Source: Astragalus membranaceus (Eukaryota > Streptophyta > Magnoliopsida > Fabales > Fabaceae). Taken from it: 64,000 nt of DNA. Each line of letters begins with the position of its first letter. Within the stretch, counting starts at the first letter, position 1. Below the pieces are notes generated by a model. It saw nothing but the letters and a program-made list of their open reading frames with translations. It was not told the DNA's origin and did no database searches. The DNA lies in contig CM076846.1 in assembly GCA_039519185.1 (NCBI GenBank), positions 105,496,442 to 105,560,441 on the forward strand, given 5' to 3'. The translations under genes were made by a program, and so were the position numbers. Shown in pieces: positions 1 through 11,233 of the stretch.

Positions 1-898
1 AAAGATAAAGGACCAAATCGTTACTTTAAATAAAGATAAGAGACCCCGGGAGCACTTTAGCATTAACTTTATCACCCAATTTGTCATTTTAATATTTATA
101 TATTATTCTTGTAGGGCCACTAAAAAATCACAATTAAAAGTGGATTTAAAAATATCAACAGAATAAGTCCATGTGTTAAGTGTAAGTGATTGATGGAATT
201 TGGAAACGATGCAGTAGATTGCTTTGATATGATGGTGTTCTTTTCAAATGAAATCTTGAACTTGTTCAGGCTTGCCTACGGATTGTTGCAGCAATTCTGT
301 CACCCTACATAAATAAATCAGAAATTTTAATACGTATACAGTGATATTAAAATTTACATGAACGACTGTAGTATGATTCATGAACATATACATTTTTGTC
401 CATGAGAACTAAATCCAATGAGAAGTACTCCTCTATCTTGTGCCAGCCAGTTACGGACAACTCGAACACACATATGTAAATTGGCATTGTTGGGAGCCAT
501 ATCTTGTATTTCTGACTGGCTGAAACGAACAGTTTTTTTAAACAGGCCGTACGACATTAAATACATAATCGTCAGAAATGGAAGGTTATGGTACATATTT
601 TGTTCTTCAAATTCAAATTTGAAAATTGTTTTAAAATCTGTTTTGGGATTTTGATTTTTTTGTGTGAATTGCTTTGGTTTGCTGAATGCTTTGCTGGCTG
701 TACACATTCAAGGCAATTTAGGATTTTGAGTGGTGAAGTTTGCTGGCTGCTTTGCTGAAGTATGAAACTAGACAATAATAGATGATAATTGTTGACTGAA
801 ATATAAAATCAGATAATTGAAAAAATCTGATTGCATAATTTTCGCATGTAATAAATGTGATGTGATGTTATTTGCTAACAGAAATGCAAATATAAATA
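1..898. other. Intergenic, no gene recognised
   Basis: AT-rich sequence. The first 60 bases contain a phrase of the type gaccaaatcgttac, similar to the ends of plant DNA transposons (compare the Mutator-like element at 18290), but no complete element can be delimited. The short open frames here look fortuitous. Confidence 0.4.
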
Positions 899-2109
899 TT
901 AATCATAATTGTTATTTGCATGTTTTGACACAACATTCTCAATGCTTCCACTATCGATGATGACCTCACAAACTTTGCCTTGCGAGGTGCAACGAGTGTG
1001 GAAGATATTGTGTCTTAGCCATGGTTCTTCTTTGGCTGTTTTTGTGTGTAAGCTTCTTCTTACTACCAGTGATTCACCATAATCGACAGGAACAGGCTCT
1101 TCGCCATATATTGGCTCGCCCATCTCCTCTTCTTCCAACGCTTCACGATTATCTTCTTCTTCAGAAGCTTCGTGTATCTCCCCCTTAATGATGGTGATGG
1201 TTTTACGATTTGGACAATCAGAAGCAATAAGCAATATGTCCAAACCCTTGGCATTTGAAGCATTTGGGTGTCTTAGAATTGTTCTCTTTGGTTGTCTTTG
1301 GTTGGGGTTTGATTGAGGAACTAGGTTCTTGGGTTGATGGTTTGTTATGGTGGACATAATTTTGGTGTAGGAAAGAGGTTGGTATGAAGATTTTTAGGTA
1401 ATTGTTTCTCAATCCGAATAGCTAGACGGATAACCTCATCCAAGCACCAATATTGTTGGAGTTGGACTGGGTGTGCAATTTCAGTGTTTAGCCCCCCAAG
1501 GTATCGAGCAATCGTTTGCTCTTCCTTTTCTTGGATGTCACATTTCATCATTAACTTCTCAAATTCTCTAGTGTATTCTTCTACTGATAAAGATTTTTGA
1601 CGAAGATTTTGTAATTGAATAAAATTGTCTTGATAATAATGAGGAGGTAAAAACTTACAGGTTAGTTCTCGACGCATCTTCTCCCATGTCTTGATCTTGC
1701 TTTTCCCTTCACGCTCGCGTTTCCTTTTAAGATTTTCCCACCAAATTGAAGCGTGTTTCTTCAGCTTGACAGCAATGATCTTTACCTTTTGATCCTTGGG
1801 AACCTCCTTATACTCAAATACACGTTCAATGGTTTGTAGCCAATCCACAAACTCATCGGGTTGTAGCTTCCCTTCAAAATCTGGAATGTCTACTTTGATA
1901 TCATTCATCCGAAGTTGACGTCGGTGTGAGCGACTGCTTCTAGATGATGAAGAGTCACTACTGGAGCCATCATCTTCAAATCTTCTTCGTTGTGCTTCCA
2001 ATAAGGCTTGTTGGGCATTGACAGTCTCTTGTAGTTGTTGAATTTGTCGCCACATTTCTTCCATCTCGATTTCATGCAAATACCTTTCGTTTTGTCTTAT
2101 GGGTGGCAT
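899..2109 (-). pseudogene. Ty3/gypsy gag with start of protease, frameshifted
   Basis: The reading frame starts at 2109 (MPPIRQNERY) with a coiled-coil and a Ser-rich stretch, then a retrotransposon gag domain (IWWENLKRKRERE, FVDWLQTIERVFEY, TCKFLPPHYYQDN, SVEEYTREFEKL). It continues in another frame through a zinc knuckle (CFKCQGFGHIA) and again shifts to reach SDCPNRK and a protease beginning with IIDSGSIENVVS. The breaks fall around 1345-1400 and inside the zinc knuckle near 1230, so no intact Gag-Pol can be made. Gag is the capsid/nucleocapsid precursor. The architecture is known from plant chromovirus-like Ty3 elements; lineage assignment is not attempted. Confidence 0.8.
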
Positions 2110-2295
2110 TTTGACAATGATGGTTGATGATCTTTTTTGGTGAAGATCGTGGCGGTGCGTGGAAGTTTTGTTGGCGGTGTTAGTTTCACGAACAAAATGG
2201 CCACAAAGTGAAGTTTTGGGATAGCAACTCCTTGCTCACTTGAAAACTCACTTTCCGTTGATTTCTTCGCTCCACTCAACTCCGAGATATCGTAA

Positions 2296-2310
2296 CCTGC
2301 TCTGATGCCA
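2296..2310 (-). other. Primer binding site (initiator tRNA-Met type)
   Basis: Minus-strand sequence TGGCATCAGAGCAGG differs by one base in its first twelve from the usual plant iMet primer site TGGTATCAGAGC. It lies directly inside the LTR end, as expected. Confidence 0.75.
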
Positions 2311-2314
2311 AATC

Positions 2315-2662
2315 TGGCTCAGGGACAAGAGGAAGGGTGGAAAAAGAGAGAAACTCTCTAAATTCTCAAGAGAACTTGTTGTTACTTAATTATTGCTTTG
2401 GATATTGCTTGGATCACAAATGCTTGGTGATGAGCCCTATTTATACTACTCTTGTAGGGCTTACATTACAAAATAGAGGGATCTAGAAACATTGATTACA
2501 AAAGAAAAATCTAGAGATATGAGTACTCTAGTTCCTATTACTAGAAAGATCTAGAAAACTTAAGATTGAACTAGTTCTTAATTATATCTTATTTAGTAGT
2601 GTATCTTGAAGGTTCCATAATACCATTTATTTCTAGAAACTTGTATCTCATTCTCCATCACA
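2315..2662 (-). repeat. 5' LTR of the truncated gypsy element
   Basis: About 348 bp on the minus strand, starting TGTGATGG and ending GAGCCA. It holds a TATA-like tataaatag about two thirds of the way in, and is followed after four bases by the primer site. The outer boundary near 2662 is inferred from the TG dinucleotide and may be off by a few bases. Confidence 0.6.
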
Positions 2663-2689
2663 ACATTTTTCTTGTGCATTGAGCGGACC

Positions 2690-4058
2690 TTAATAGCGTT
2701 GCGAAACATGTATAGCATCATCACTGTGATACTCACGAACGATAGTGGAAAGAATGCCTTGGAGGGTGGAAACATAACCACAACCATGAACATCAGGGTA
2801 GATATTCCAAAACTCACCAGAGCAGATATCTTTGAAATCTTGTTTCATGATGGCCAAATTCAAGCAAAAAGTGGTAGCAGCATAGTAATACGGAAGTGGC
2901 AGGTGTCTAATTGTAGTATCAGCTCTAATCACCAACTTACGAGTTGTTTGTAATTGCAACTTATAGTGTCCAACTTCATTAACATTCCCATGAACATAAC
3001 TGTCATGGCTACCAGCAGGGGTAATCCAACGAACATCATCGTATAAGTTAGTACCAGGTAGAATTCTACACCTAACACCACCAGCAACAGAGCAATTAGG
3101 GGCACAATCAGAGAGAGGTATCGAGCCTTTCCAAAATTGACAGTATTTTGTCATCATAGTAATCAGGGGATCAAACCATGTGTGAATTGTATCCATCCTT
3201 AAGGCAGAAGTCCAATCATCATCAACATCATCAACATTGACATCAAGATCCTCAGGGAAGCCATTATAGTCAAGCATAATAGCAGCATTGTGCCAAAGAG
3301 TGAAATCACCAGAAAAAACAAAGCTACCTCCAGGAGAAATCATATTCCTCTTCTCGTGTAAATCATGAACACAAGGTTGACTAAAAAGTGTAGCACAGAA
3401 ACGTGGTCCATCAACATTATCTAGAAACAGTTTTTTAGTCATTCCGTTTTGAACCGCAACAGAACATATACGTCTGAGTCGGGAAATTAGTAAACTAAGT
3501 GTATCTATTTTCTCTTTTCCAACCAGGTGTATTGGGGAGGGTAGGAGTGACATTTCCAAATTGTTGATTAGAAGGGGAAAAGGAAGCTAGGTTTTTGAAG
3601 AATTGGACAAGAGGTCCGGGGATTAAGATATTATCTAAAGGGTAATGATTTAGAAAGTTGTTGAGTAGAGAATTGAGTTCAGAAGAAGGCGATAGGGAGA
3701 GTGCACCGGCTGCATCCATAGCTCTGATAGTTTGAATGTAAAAGAGGACAGAAAGGTAAATTTGGGTATATGGGGGAACCCATCCCATGCAGTTGTGAGT
3801 CCAGTGTTTGGTGGATGACATAAGATAGTCCATGTATTGGGCTATGTACAGCATGACTGAGGAATTGGGAGTGAAGGTGGAAATGGCGGGAAAGTGATAG
3901 TCCATGTAGGGGAAGTTGGCAGCTGTATTGTAAATCTTGAGGTTGGGGTTTTGTTCACTTATGTTGGAAAGGGTTGGTATACTTATTGCTTCAAAGCGAG
4001 GTCTTTTTTCTACAATTTGTGCCTGGTCTCTCGAAGCTTGTTGATTGCCCTCAGCCAT
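2690..4058 (-). pseudogene. Partitivirus coat-protein-like endogenous sequence, frameshifted
   Basis: Two overlapping minus-strand frames, 187 codons (4058 down to 3495) and 289 codons (3559 down to 2690), read as two halves of one protein of roughly 460 residues, within the usual size of plant partitivirus coat proteins (about 340-510). The N-terminal half is hydrophilic, then carries aromatic-rich segments (FPYMDYHFPAISTFTP, NCMGWVPPY, FYIQTIRAMDAAG) of the type I associate with partitivirus capsids. The second half has an acidic insert (DVNVDDVDDDW) and ends at a stop at 2690. A one-base shift in an A-rich run near 3505-3515 separates the frames. A TATA-like run lies about 60 bp upstream of the ATG. 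Coat-protein-like genes of this kind are known in plant nuclear genomes (for example Arabidopsis ILR2). The family call rests on recognition, not a search. Confidence 0.6.
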
Positions 4059-4106
4059 TTTGAAAGCAGTGAATTTTCAAGTTGAAAAGAATCAGAAGAC
4101 CAGAGA

Positions 4107-4130
4107 GTTTCTGTTGCATAGATATATTGA
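4107..4130 (-). promoter_or_regulatory. TATA-like element upstream of the coat-protein-like frame
   Basis: The minus strand reads CAATATATCTATG about 55-70 bp before the ATG at 4058. Placement is plausible for a plant core promoter. The motif is common in AT-rich DNA, so support is weak. Confidence 0.25.
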
Positions 4131-4383
4131 CACACAACAACAATTGATGTATATATCCATATCATTCACTATAGATATTGGTCATTAGAATTCGAATGGC
4201 ATCTGCGCGCGCCGCGCATGCATGCATAGTCATAATTGACATTTTTTGGGACACGGCCCGTTTGAGAGATTAAAAGAAAAAGTATTGGAAAGTGGAGATT
4301 GCATGTTTAATATTATTGGGAAGATAATATCTCATTGTAAATCCTTATTAATGAAAAAATTAATAACATTAATTTATGTGCAA

Positions 4384-4602
4384 TGTTATTTAGCCAAAAT
4401 GTTCCAGTCAAAAATATCCAAAAACCAAGTTACAACACCAATTAACCAAGTTTAATAAGTCATTAACCAACCTGCTTTTTCACAGTTTTATTGACTAAAG
4501 ACTGAAAAAGCAGGTTGGTTAATGACTTATTAAACTTGGTTAATTGGTGTTGTAACTTGGTTTTTCGTTTATTTTTGGTTAAAACATTTTGGCTAAATAA
4601 CA
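4384..4602. repeat. Long hairpin with about 100-bp arms
   Basis: Arms 4384-4482 and 4503-4602 are nearly exact reverse complements (for example cctgctttttca pairs with tgaaaaagcagg, tgttatttagcc with ggctaaataaca), with a 20-bp loop. There are a few mismatches and small bulges in the outer third. It could be a foldback MITE or a young hairpin-RNA locus. No open reading frame of note is present. Confidence 0.85.
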
Positions 4603-4719
4603 TTACTCTTAACTTATTAAACATTGTTGTTGTTTCTTTAAAGAGAGTATTGGAAGACAGCCAAAAAGTGCTCAATATCAATACCAAAAAAAAGCGCTCA
4701 ATATACCATATATATTAGT

Positions 4720-5030
4720 TTCGATTTCTTTTTGTTTTTTAGCTATTTTTTTAGTTTTGTTGTTCTTATTGTTTAAGATTGAAATTTGAAATGTTTGATC
4801 AAAAAAAATATTGAAATTTGAAATGTGAGTTTGAAATATTAATTTGAAATGTGATTATTGTAGAATCAAGTTGTTGTTGTTGTTAAAAAGGTTGTTTTTA
4901 GAAATGTTGTTAGTGTTTAGGATTGTGAAATAGAAGTGGCAGAAATTTCAATTGTGGAAAAGAAATGTTGTTGTTAGTATTTAAAAATCGTTGAAAATGT
5001 GTGTTTTCATTTTTACAGCCTGAGAAGTGA
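4720..5030. other. Intergenic AT-rich stretch
   Basis: Simple T-rich and GTT-repeat sequence. The phrase attgaaatttgaaatgtgagtttgaaat repeats locally. Nothing gene-like is seen. Confidence 0.4.
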
Positions 5031-5037
5031 TGGCGAA

Positions 5038-5470
5038 ATTGGCAAGTGTACGAAATCGTCGCAAGTAATAAAATCGGTAAGAACCGAATATCATCCTCAA
5101 GGATCGAATGCAATTACCAATAAATGATAACAACAACTAAACAAACACAAATATACTGGTGTTGGTTGATATAATCGAGTAACTGAACTTTAAAATTGAC
5201 GCAATAAAATGTTTTTGTATTTTTGATAATAGAAACCGAAGAATGCTTTGAAAAGATGAGATGATAAAAGATGTTAGGGATGAACTCCTATTGATTCCAC
5301 ACTAATGAAATTGATTTGTATTGAAAAGTTACTCTCTCTTTAACTTTACTATCAAACCCACAACATTAATTAATCCCTAATTCCTTAGACAACTAATCAT
5401 TTGTTCACAACTAAACTTTCTTTTAAAGGCTGTTATATGTCTTTTGTATAAACAAACTTATATATTTTTG
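5038..5470 (-). repeat. LTR-end fragment of a gypsy-like family
   Basis: It starts ggcaagtgtacgaaatcgtcgcaagtaat and continues with a phrase ending catcctcaaggat. This is the same layout as the minus-strand start of the repeat at 6627-8127 and the plus-strand start of the one at 11941 (gcaagt, tacac, caagtaat, then a phrase of the type cccacagggattg). It is read as the 3' end of an LTR lying on the minus strand, truncated on the right. Confidence 0.45.
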
Positions 5471-5499
5471 ATCATAACATATGCAGGTGTTTTATTTGG

Positions 5500-6626
5500 T
5501 CCCCCTTTATGATTTAAGCAGTGAGGACACTGCTGAAGCTTAAGTTGGGGGGAGGACTAAATATTTTATGAACTGTTTATAATTTTGTGAACCTTAAATA
5601 CTTGCTATGTTATAACTATGATGCATGTCTATTAGATTTTAGTTATAGCTTGTGTATTTCTGTATGTTAATGGGTTACAAATTTTAGAAGCGTGATTAGC
5701 TAAACAAATTTTTTGCAAAGAAAGAAAGAAAAAAAATTGTCTTTTTGAACTCAATTTTTGAAAACTAGAACTTCTTTAGAAGCTTGAGTTCTAAGCAAAT
5801 GATCAATGTTATTACTACCTTGACACTTAAACAACTGAGCTTAGAAAGGAACTTAGCTAACTAGAAAGTTAACTAAATGCAAAGGATAGCAATAGTGACC
5901 CACGATCAATTGCTAAATTTTTACTAAAAATATAAAATAGCATAAAGAATTAAGTTTGGGGGTGCATCGGTGATACTAAGGCTTATGAACTACTACAAAA
6001 AGCAAAATCATGAAAAGCTATTTTTTCTAAATCAAAAGTTGTACCCGTTCCAAAAATGCATGATAAAAAGATCAAAAAATTCAAAAATGCGGTCAGTAAG
6101 GAGGGCAATATAGCTGAAATCTCTTCAAAGTAGTTCTCAATGCAGGAGCATCAATTGCCCCGGCAATAATTGCTCCAGCAACCAAAAGGCCACAGAAGAT
6201 TAGCACTGACCCTGAATTTGAAATACTTAATCCAAGACTCTTTGTTGTGCTTTGAAGCCCCCCATTACTTTAAGGAAACTGTTAGCTTATTCTATCTTTT
6301 GAAAAATCTCTTAGCTTGATCAAACGCAAACTTTTTCTATCCAGAGCTAAGTGAATTTTTGAAACTAGTTAGGAACCAATCTAAGTTTAGTGGAGCACAC
6401 ACTCACATAAATGGGTGGCAATAACCATGAATTTTGAGAAGAACATATGGTTATGAACTTCTTTGAAAATCCAAACATGAAGGTTCTAGAAGTGCACTTG
6501 TTGAAAAACATGTTTGGAAATGTCTAGCTGATCTGATCTTCTGAAAAATCAAAAACCCTTTTAAATTTTTGTCTTGTTCAAATGTCATTACTTGAGGACA
6601 AGCAATGGTTTAAGTTTGGGGGTTAT
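5500..6626 (+). mobile_element. Decayed 3' untranslated region of a gypsy-like element with polypurine-type tracts
   Basis: No coding frame survives. Three copies of a tract of the form ttaagttTGGGGG occur (near 5543, 5951 and 6611), the last preceded by gaggacaagcaatgg and followed immediately by the LTR. Such gaggacaa...aagtttggggg phrases precede the 3' LTR in many plant Ty3/gypsy elements. Several copies suggest rearranged or stacked remnants. Confidence 0.5.
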
Positions 6627-7870
6627 ATAGAGTTATTTACGCTTTCAATTCTAAATAGTTGTGAGAATCTCAGTAATAATGTTTTGTTAAATAAAGAAAT
6701 ACAAAAGAAATACAACTTTTAAAGTTAAGAATGATTTAGGCACACTTCATGACTATCTTATACGATTTGTGGTATTTTATGTGTTTGCTCAATTGCTGCA
6801 GCAATCATTGCCCCAGCAATGGATGCACCATCAATAGTAGTAGAGGCATTGCCCCAGCATCGTTGCCAGCATCAATTGCCCCAGCAATCCTCACAACACA
6901 GAATGCTCCAGCATCCTAGTGATGACGTCATGATTCGTCAAAAGTAAGGCAAGTGGCCAAGTGGGGGAAATTTGGTGCCTGCCATAGACCCTCTAGCCCA
7001 CAAGAGTCAAACCACTAAGGGACACATGTCCTCTCATCAATGGACCTCTTCTTTCAACACGTTGGGTGATCTCATCAAAGCTTTTCAAGAAAAATAAAAA
7101 ATGGAAACCCTAACTTCTTCTCAAGGTAACCTTGAAGCTCAAGACAACCTCCAAAGAAGCCTATAAATACATCTCCTCATCTTCATTTGAAATCATCCCA
7201 AATTTTAGGAAGTAGTCTTAGATATTGTATTGTGGTTCGAAGGAGAGGAAGAAATTGACAACTTCTCTCTCTACCATTATACCACTTTGTATTGCTGTTT
7301 CATTGCTCCAGCATTGCTAGGCAGAATATGCAAATGAACTCCATTTGTGTAATTTCTATCTTATCTCCTTTCCTTTGTATTTTCAATCATATGAATATGA
7401 ATCTTTATGTTTATATGTGCTTAGTTATGTCAAGCATGAACTAAAACATATTAGTTGGGATGCTTTAACTTTGTAATGCACTTTTAAATAGTTATTACGT
7501 TATATTGATGCTTGCAATTTAGTTCTTGTGCTATAATTCTTTCAAACTTATTTTGAGGTTGATCACTTAGAATAAGTAGGGTCATGAATACAGACATCGT
7601 TTATGATTTGAACTCAAGAATTAATATGAAAAAGTGTTTTCATAAAAGGAAACTTTGTTAAATCCATGCTAAAACCTAGCCATATGATAGCATAGTCCAT
7701 AGGGTGATAATATGGGAACTTCATATATATGGGTAAAGTTATTTAGAGCTTAGAAATAAGACTTATAATGAAACCCTGACGTTAGTTGCTGAAAAGCACA
7801 CATCAATTGCTATAGCATCCATTGCAGGAGCAACCATTGCCCCATCAATCATTGCTCCAGCATCATATAT
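6130..7870. repeat. Dispersed short palindromic word ATTGC-yCCA-GCAAT
   Basis: The words attgccccagcaat, attgctccagca and close variants recur over a dozen times in three clusters (about 6140-6190, 6795-6915, 7795-7865) plus an isolated copy near 7300. Spacing is irregular, so it is not a tandem array. Confidence 0.7.
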
Positions 7871-8127
7871 ATCATAATGCTATTTAACGTGATTTACTTA
7901 GTGAACAGCATTCCAAATATCTCTCTTAACTGATTTATATTCAATCTCTATCTTGCTTAATTTAAATTCTGTTTTCACACACACCAATCATCTTTTATTT
8001 TATTTTTGGTTTCTGTTTCTCACTAGTATTGCTACCATTTTAAACTCTCAAAAATTAATTCAATCCCTGTGGGTATGATCTCTACTTTCTACTATATTAC
8101 TTATTAAAGACTGTGTACACTTGCACA
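6627..8127 (+). repeat. LTR of a gypsy-like family (about 1.5 kb), plus orientation
   Basis: It begins just after the TTTAAGTTTGGGGG tract and ends ...gtgtacacttgcaca. It includes a TATA motif, cctataaataca, near 7162. Its reverse complement aligns by eye along its length with 11941-13341: the same order of cccacagggattg, then a cluster of short palindromic words, then a phrase gatgtctgta. The two lengths (1.5 and 1.4 kb) match. Confidence 0.6.
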
Positions 8128-9601
8128 TCCTTTTTCACAACAGTAACACACTAGTTAATTTACTTTGGGTTGTAGAACTGTTCGTTAGCATTCCAACACA
8201 TCTAAGAACACAAAAATTGGAGTTCCGGATCAAAAGTTATAAACGAAATAAGTTGGAAGGCTACCGAGAATTTCTTCAACCCGAGAGTGACAGTTTTGGA
8301 CATGGGTACCCATGTCAATTGGACACGGACTGTGTCCTTGTTGCAGAATGCCCTGTTTTCAGTTTTAAACCACTTCTTCAATTCCCTTGTACCCAAACCT
8401 TCACCACTTTCATCCTCAACATCAAAATAGATTTCTGTCAACATTCTAAGAACAATTTAAAGCATTTTAAAGTACCATAACTTCAATCTAAGCACAACAT
8501 TCACTTACTCATTCAATCCATCCAAACATAGCATAAATTCAACACTTCACATTTAACAACAACAACCAATGGTACATGCAAACATTTTGAGTTCAGTACA
8601 ACACCTCCCCTAAACATGCAATCATATATAGAACATGAAAATAGGAAAAGAACTCACTTGATAATTGATGATGAAACAAACAAACTCAGCAAGGCAATAA
8701 AACAATCAACCCAACTCTCCCTAAGCCTCCAAGTTCGAACACCACAGCCCTTCAAGCGCAAACCAAATCCCAAAACTCCAAATGTGATGGAATGCAAGTT
8801 CAATATCAGTTCCTATGGCATCAGGGTGCCAACGGGTTGCAGGAGAGAATTCTTAAGAAAAAGATAAGGTGAAAGCTAGACAACTCTCAATGTGGTCGAC
8901 AATGTTCTGTACCTAGCGGTCTTCTGGGCCGGATCCGGTGACTGCTGCTGGTAGGTCTCGTGTCGCACAAGTGGTATGCCAAAGTGATCCCGGGTGGGGT
9001 ACCTGCGATGCCACTCTGATGCTAAAGTCAGTATTGAGAATTGTAGTGTAGTATAGCAAGGAATGAGAATGTACCTATTTTTGGCAATGTGTGTGAGTAT
9101 TTATAGGGATCCGTGTCAGCTCTAAGTCGTTGGATCAATCGGGTGAATCTGAACTGTCCAGACATTATAGTCATAAATGGGCTAATTTATTGTGGATATG
9201 GATCCAAGTTATTGGGTCTATCCATGTCCAATTGATGAGATGGATCTCTTGGCCAGAACGGAAGGTATTACTCGAAGAATTTGCTCCATCAAGAAAGGAA
9301 GCATTTGGGGCATTCGAATTTGGTGTTTTATGATTTGATTCTTCTGTGGAAGTAACTTCTGCATGTATTGAAGATTTTCATAAGTTCTCATCACATCACA
9401 TGGGGGATCTTTCGAAACAAAGAGAATGCACACAAATTCAGGTTTGATGCACTCTAAATACATATTACAGGATACGTACTGGTCAATGCACGACCCGTTT
9501 TTTAGAAGGGTCTAAATTAAATTCATATAGTCCAATAAAGCAAAAATAACGAATCAATTGAATAAAAATAATTAAGGATAGTGGCTCTCGGAAAGAGTCC
9601 A
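8128..9601. other. Repeat-like sequence, no gene recognised
   Basis: The stretch contains phrases common in plant LTRs (gttccggatcaaaagttat near 8222; gtgtccttgttgcagaatg). A minus-strand TATA-like cctataaatactc lies near 9100. The open frames at 8121-8480 and 8616-8867 have no recognisable domain. Possibly part of an old LTR on the minus strand. Confidence 0.3.
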
Positions 9602-9619
9602 CACTAGTGGAAAAAAAGA

Positions 9620-10072
9620 CATTTAGCGTCGGTTATTTTGGACATTTAGCGTCGGTTATCGCCCGACGCTAAATGTTGCGATGCTAAAAGTGGGACATTT
9701 AGCATCAGTTAAATAACCGATGCTAAATGTCAAATTTAACATCAAGTGTTTAAATAGCCGATGCTAAATGTCCATTTCATCACTGTTTTTATGTCTGAAA
9801 ATGACATTTAGCATCGGTTGTTTAAACACCCGATGCTAAATGTGACATTTAGCATCGGTTATTTAAACACCCGATGCTAAATGTTCGGAAAATGACATTT
9901 AGCATCGGTTATTTGAAACAATCGATGCTAAATGTCTATTTTTTTAAAAAAAAAAATAGACATTTAGAATCGGTTGTTTTAAACAATCGATGCTAAATGT
10001 TTAATTTTAATAAAATAAACATATAGCATCGGTTGTTTAAAACAACCGATGCTAAATGTCTATTTTTTTTTA
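9620..10072. repeat. Left subterminal repeat array of the CACTA element
   Basis: At least seven copies of a roughly 40-bp palindromic unit of the form acatttagcatcggttnttt..aaacanccgatgctaaatgt. Each copy is a small hairpin. In CACTA elements subterminal repeats bind the element-encoded regulatory protein. Confidence 0.85.
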
Positions 10073-10355
10073 AAAAAAATGGTTCTCACATCTTACCATA
10101 CCCTACTATCCCTCCCCTCAAGATAGTCCAAATGACTACCTTCATCTGATGTCTCAGAATGACTACCTTCAAATAATGACATTCCCATTGATGATATCTC
10201 AGACATGGAACTCGTGGTATACAACATTACAACTAGTAGGCATTAAATTGAACATGGATAATTTGTTGCTTGAACAAAATTAATGTGTTCCAATAAAGGG
10301 AAGTAAACAAGAAATCTTTTTATGAACAAACAATAAAATCTAATAAGACTAATAT

Positions 10356-10830
10356 GATTATGGAAGCAGGGTTGGTGTTATCAGTCATTTTAATCTCTCC
10401 TTCACTTGTTGTTGACCTGATTGCAACAGCAGGCTTCTTTTGCAGGGGAGGAAACCCAACAGCTACTTTGACATCTTTATTTTGTAATTTACATGAATCA
10501 GTTCCAGAAGGGCCAGATTCTGCATCTAAAATACAAACATCAGTGCATATCTTATAATTCAGTATGTCATGTGTTATCCATCTTAGAAGATAAATAATAA
10601 AACCTCTAAAGCATGTTTTCATATATGCTAATGCAACCATATATAATAAACTTCATAAACACAAATGTATATATACAAATTCAAACCTTTCAAAGTAGGC
10701 AGGGATCCAACTTCAGAAGGATCAATAGCTGTTTGTGATCCACATTCTTGAAAAGAAGTGCAGAGAACCACATCCATCCAAGAGCATGGATATTCCAATT
10801 TTCCAAGTAATCCTGCCACAAAGAAATTGT
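10356..10830 (-). pseudogene. Unidentified gene fragment in the CACTA element (two exon-like blocks)
   Basis: Two minus-strand blocks look coding. Block one, about 10690-10810, contains LEYPCSWMDVVLCTSFQECG and then SQTAIDPSEVGSLPTLKG. Block two, about 10360-10530, contains SGPSGTDSCKLQNKDVKVAV and QKKPAVAIRSTTSEGE. Composition is protein-like, not repeat-like, and the blocks are separated by AT-rich intron-like sequence. I do not recognise the family. They may belong to the same source gene as the fragments at 14450-15173. Confidence 0.4.
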
Positions 10831-11233
10831 TGAGTATGGGGGTTCATACTTAATTAGCATCCTGTTCATTAGTAGAAAATGCCAGCAAACAACTAAAAGC
10901 AATATCCTCTTAATTTTTTTGAAATGTTTAACAGTTTCACGACCATGTAAGATTTTGGCCTTCTCTCCCATTTCTTTTTTATAAATTACAAAATTCGAAA
11001 TTGACATTCCTTCCCAATACCTCTTCATAAAACTTGATGGCACTTCTGTCACACAAACACATACATTCTGTTGTTCCGTTTAGTATTATTTAAGTCAAAA
11101 AATCTTTAAAAAACAAGTTTCACAGCTTATTCTTGAAACCATCAAAGACTGAGATATGGTCAATGCAACATAAGAAAGCTAGAAGCACTGTGATGTTTCC
11201 TGATACAACAAACTAGTCTCAGCTAAGGCTAAC

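Larger units (their letters stand above)
899..2662 (-). mobile_element. Truncated Ty3/gypsy LTR retrotransposon (5' LTR, PBS, gag, start of protease)
   Basis: Read on the minus strand this is the 5' part of a Ty3/gypsy element: LTR, a primer binding site matching the initiator methionine tRNA end, an untranslated leader, a gag gene and the first residues of protease. Sequence stops soon after the protease motif IIDSGS, so most of pol and the 3' LTR are missing. The element abuts the end of the coat-protein-like frame at 2690, so its insertion probably removed or replaced what followed that frame. No target duplication can be tested because the other end is lost. Confidence 0.8.

Noticed and set aside
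6130..7870. CRISPR-like repeat array
   Set aside because: Repeats are short palindromic words with irregular spacing in plant LTR sequence; no array structure exists.
8121..8867. Short proteins at 8121-8480 and 8616-8867
   Set aside because: No recognisable domains, and the surrounding phrases resemble LTR sequence.
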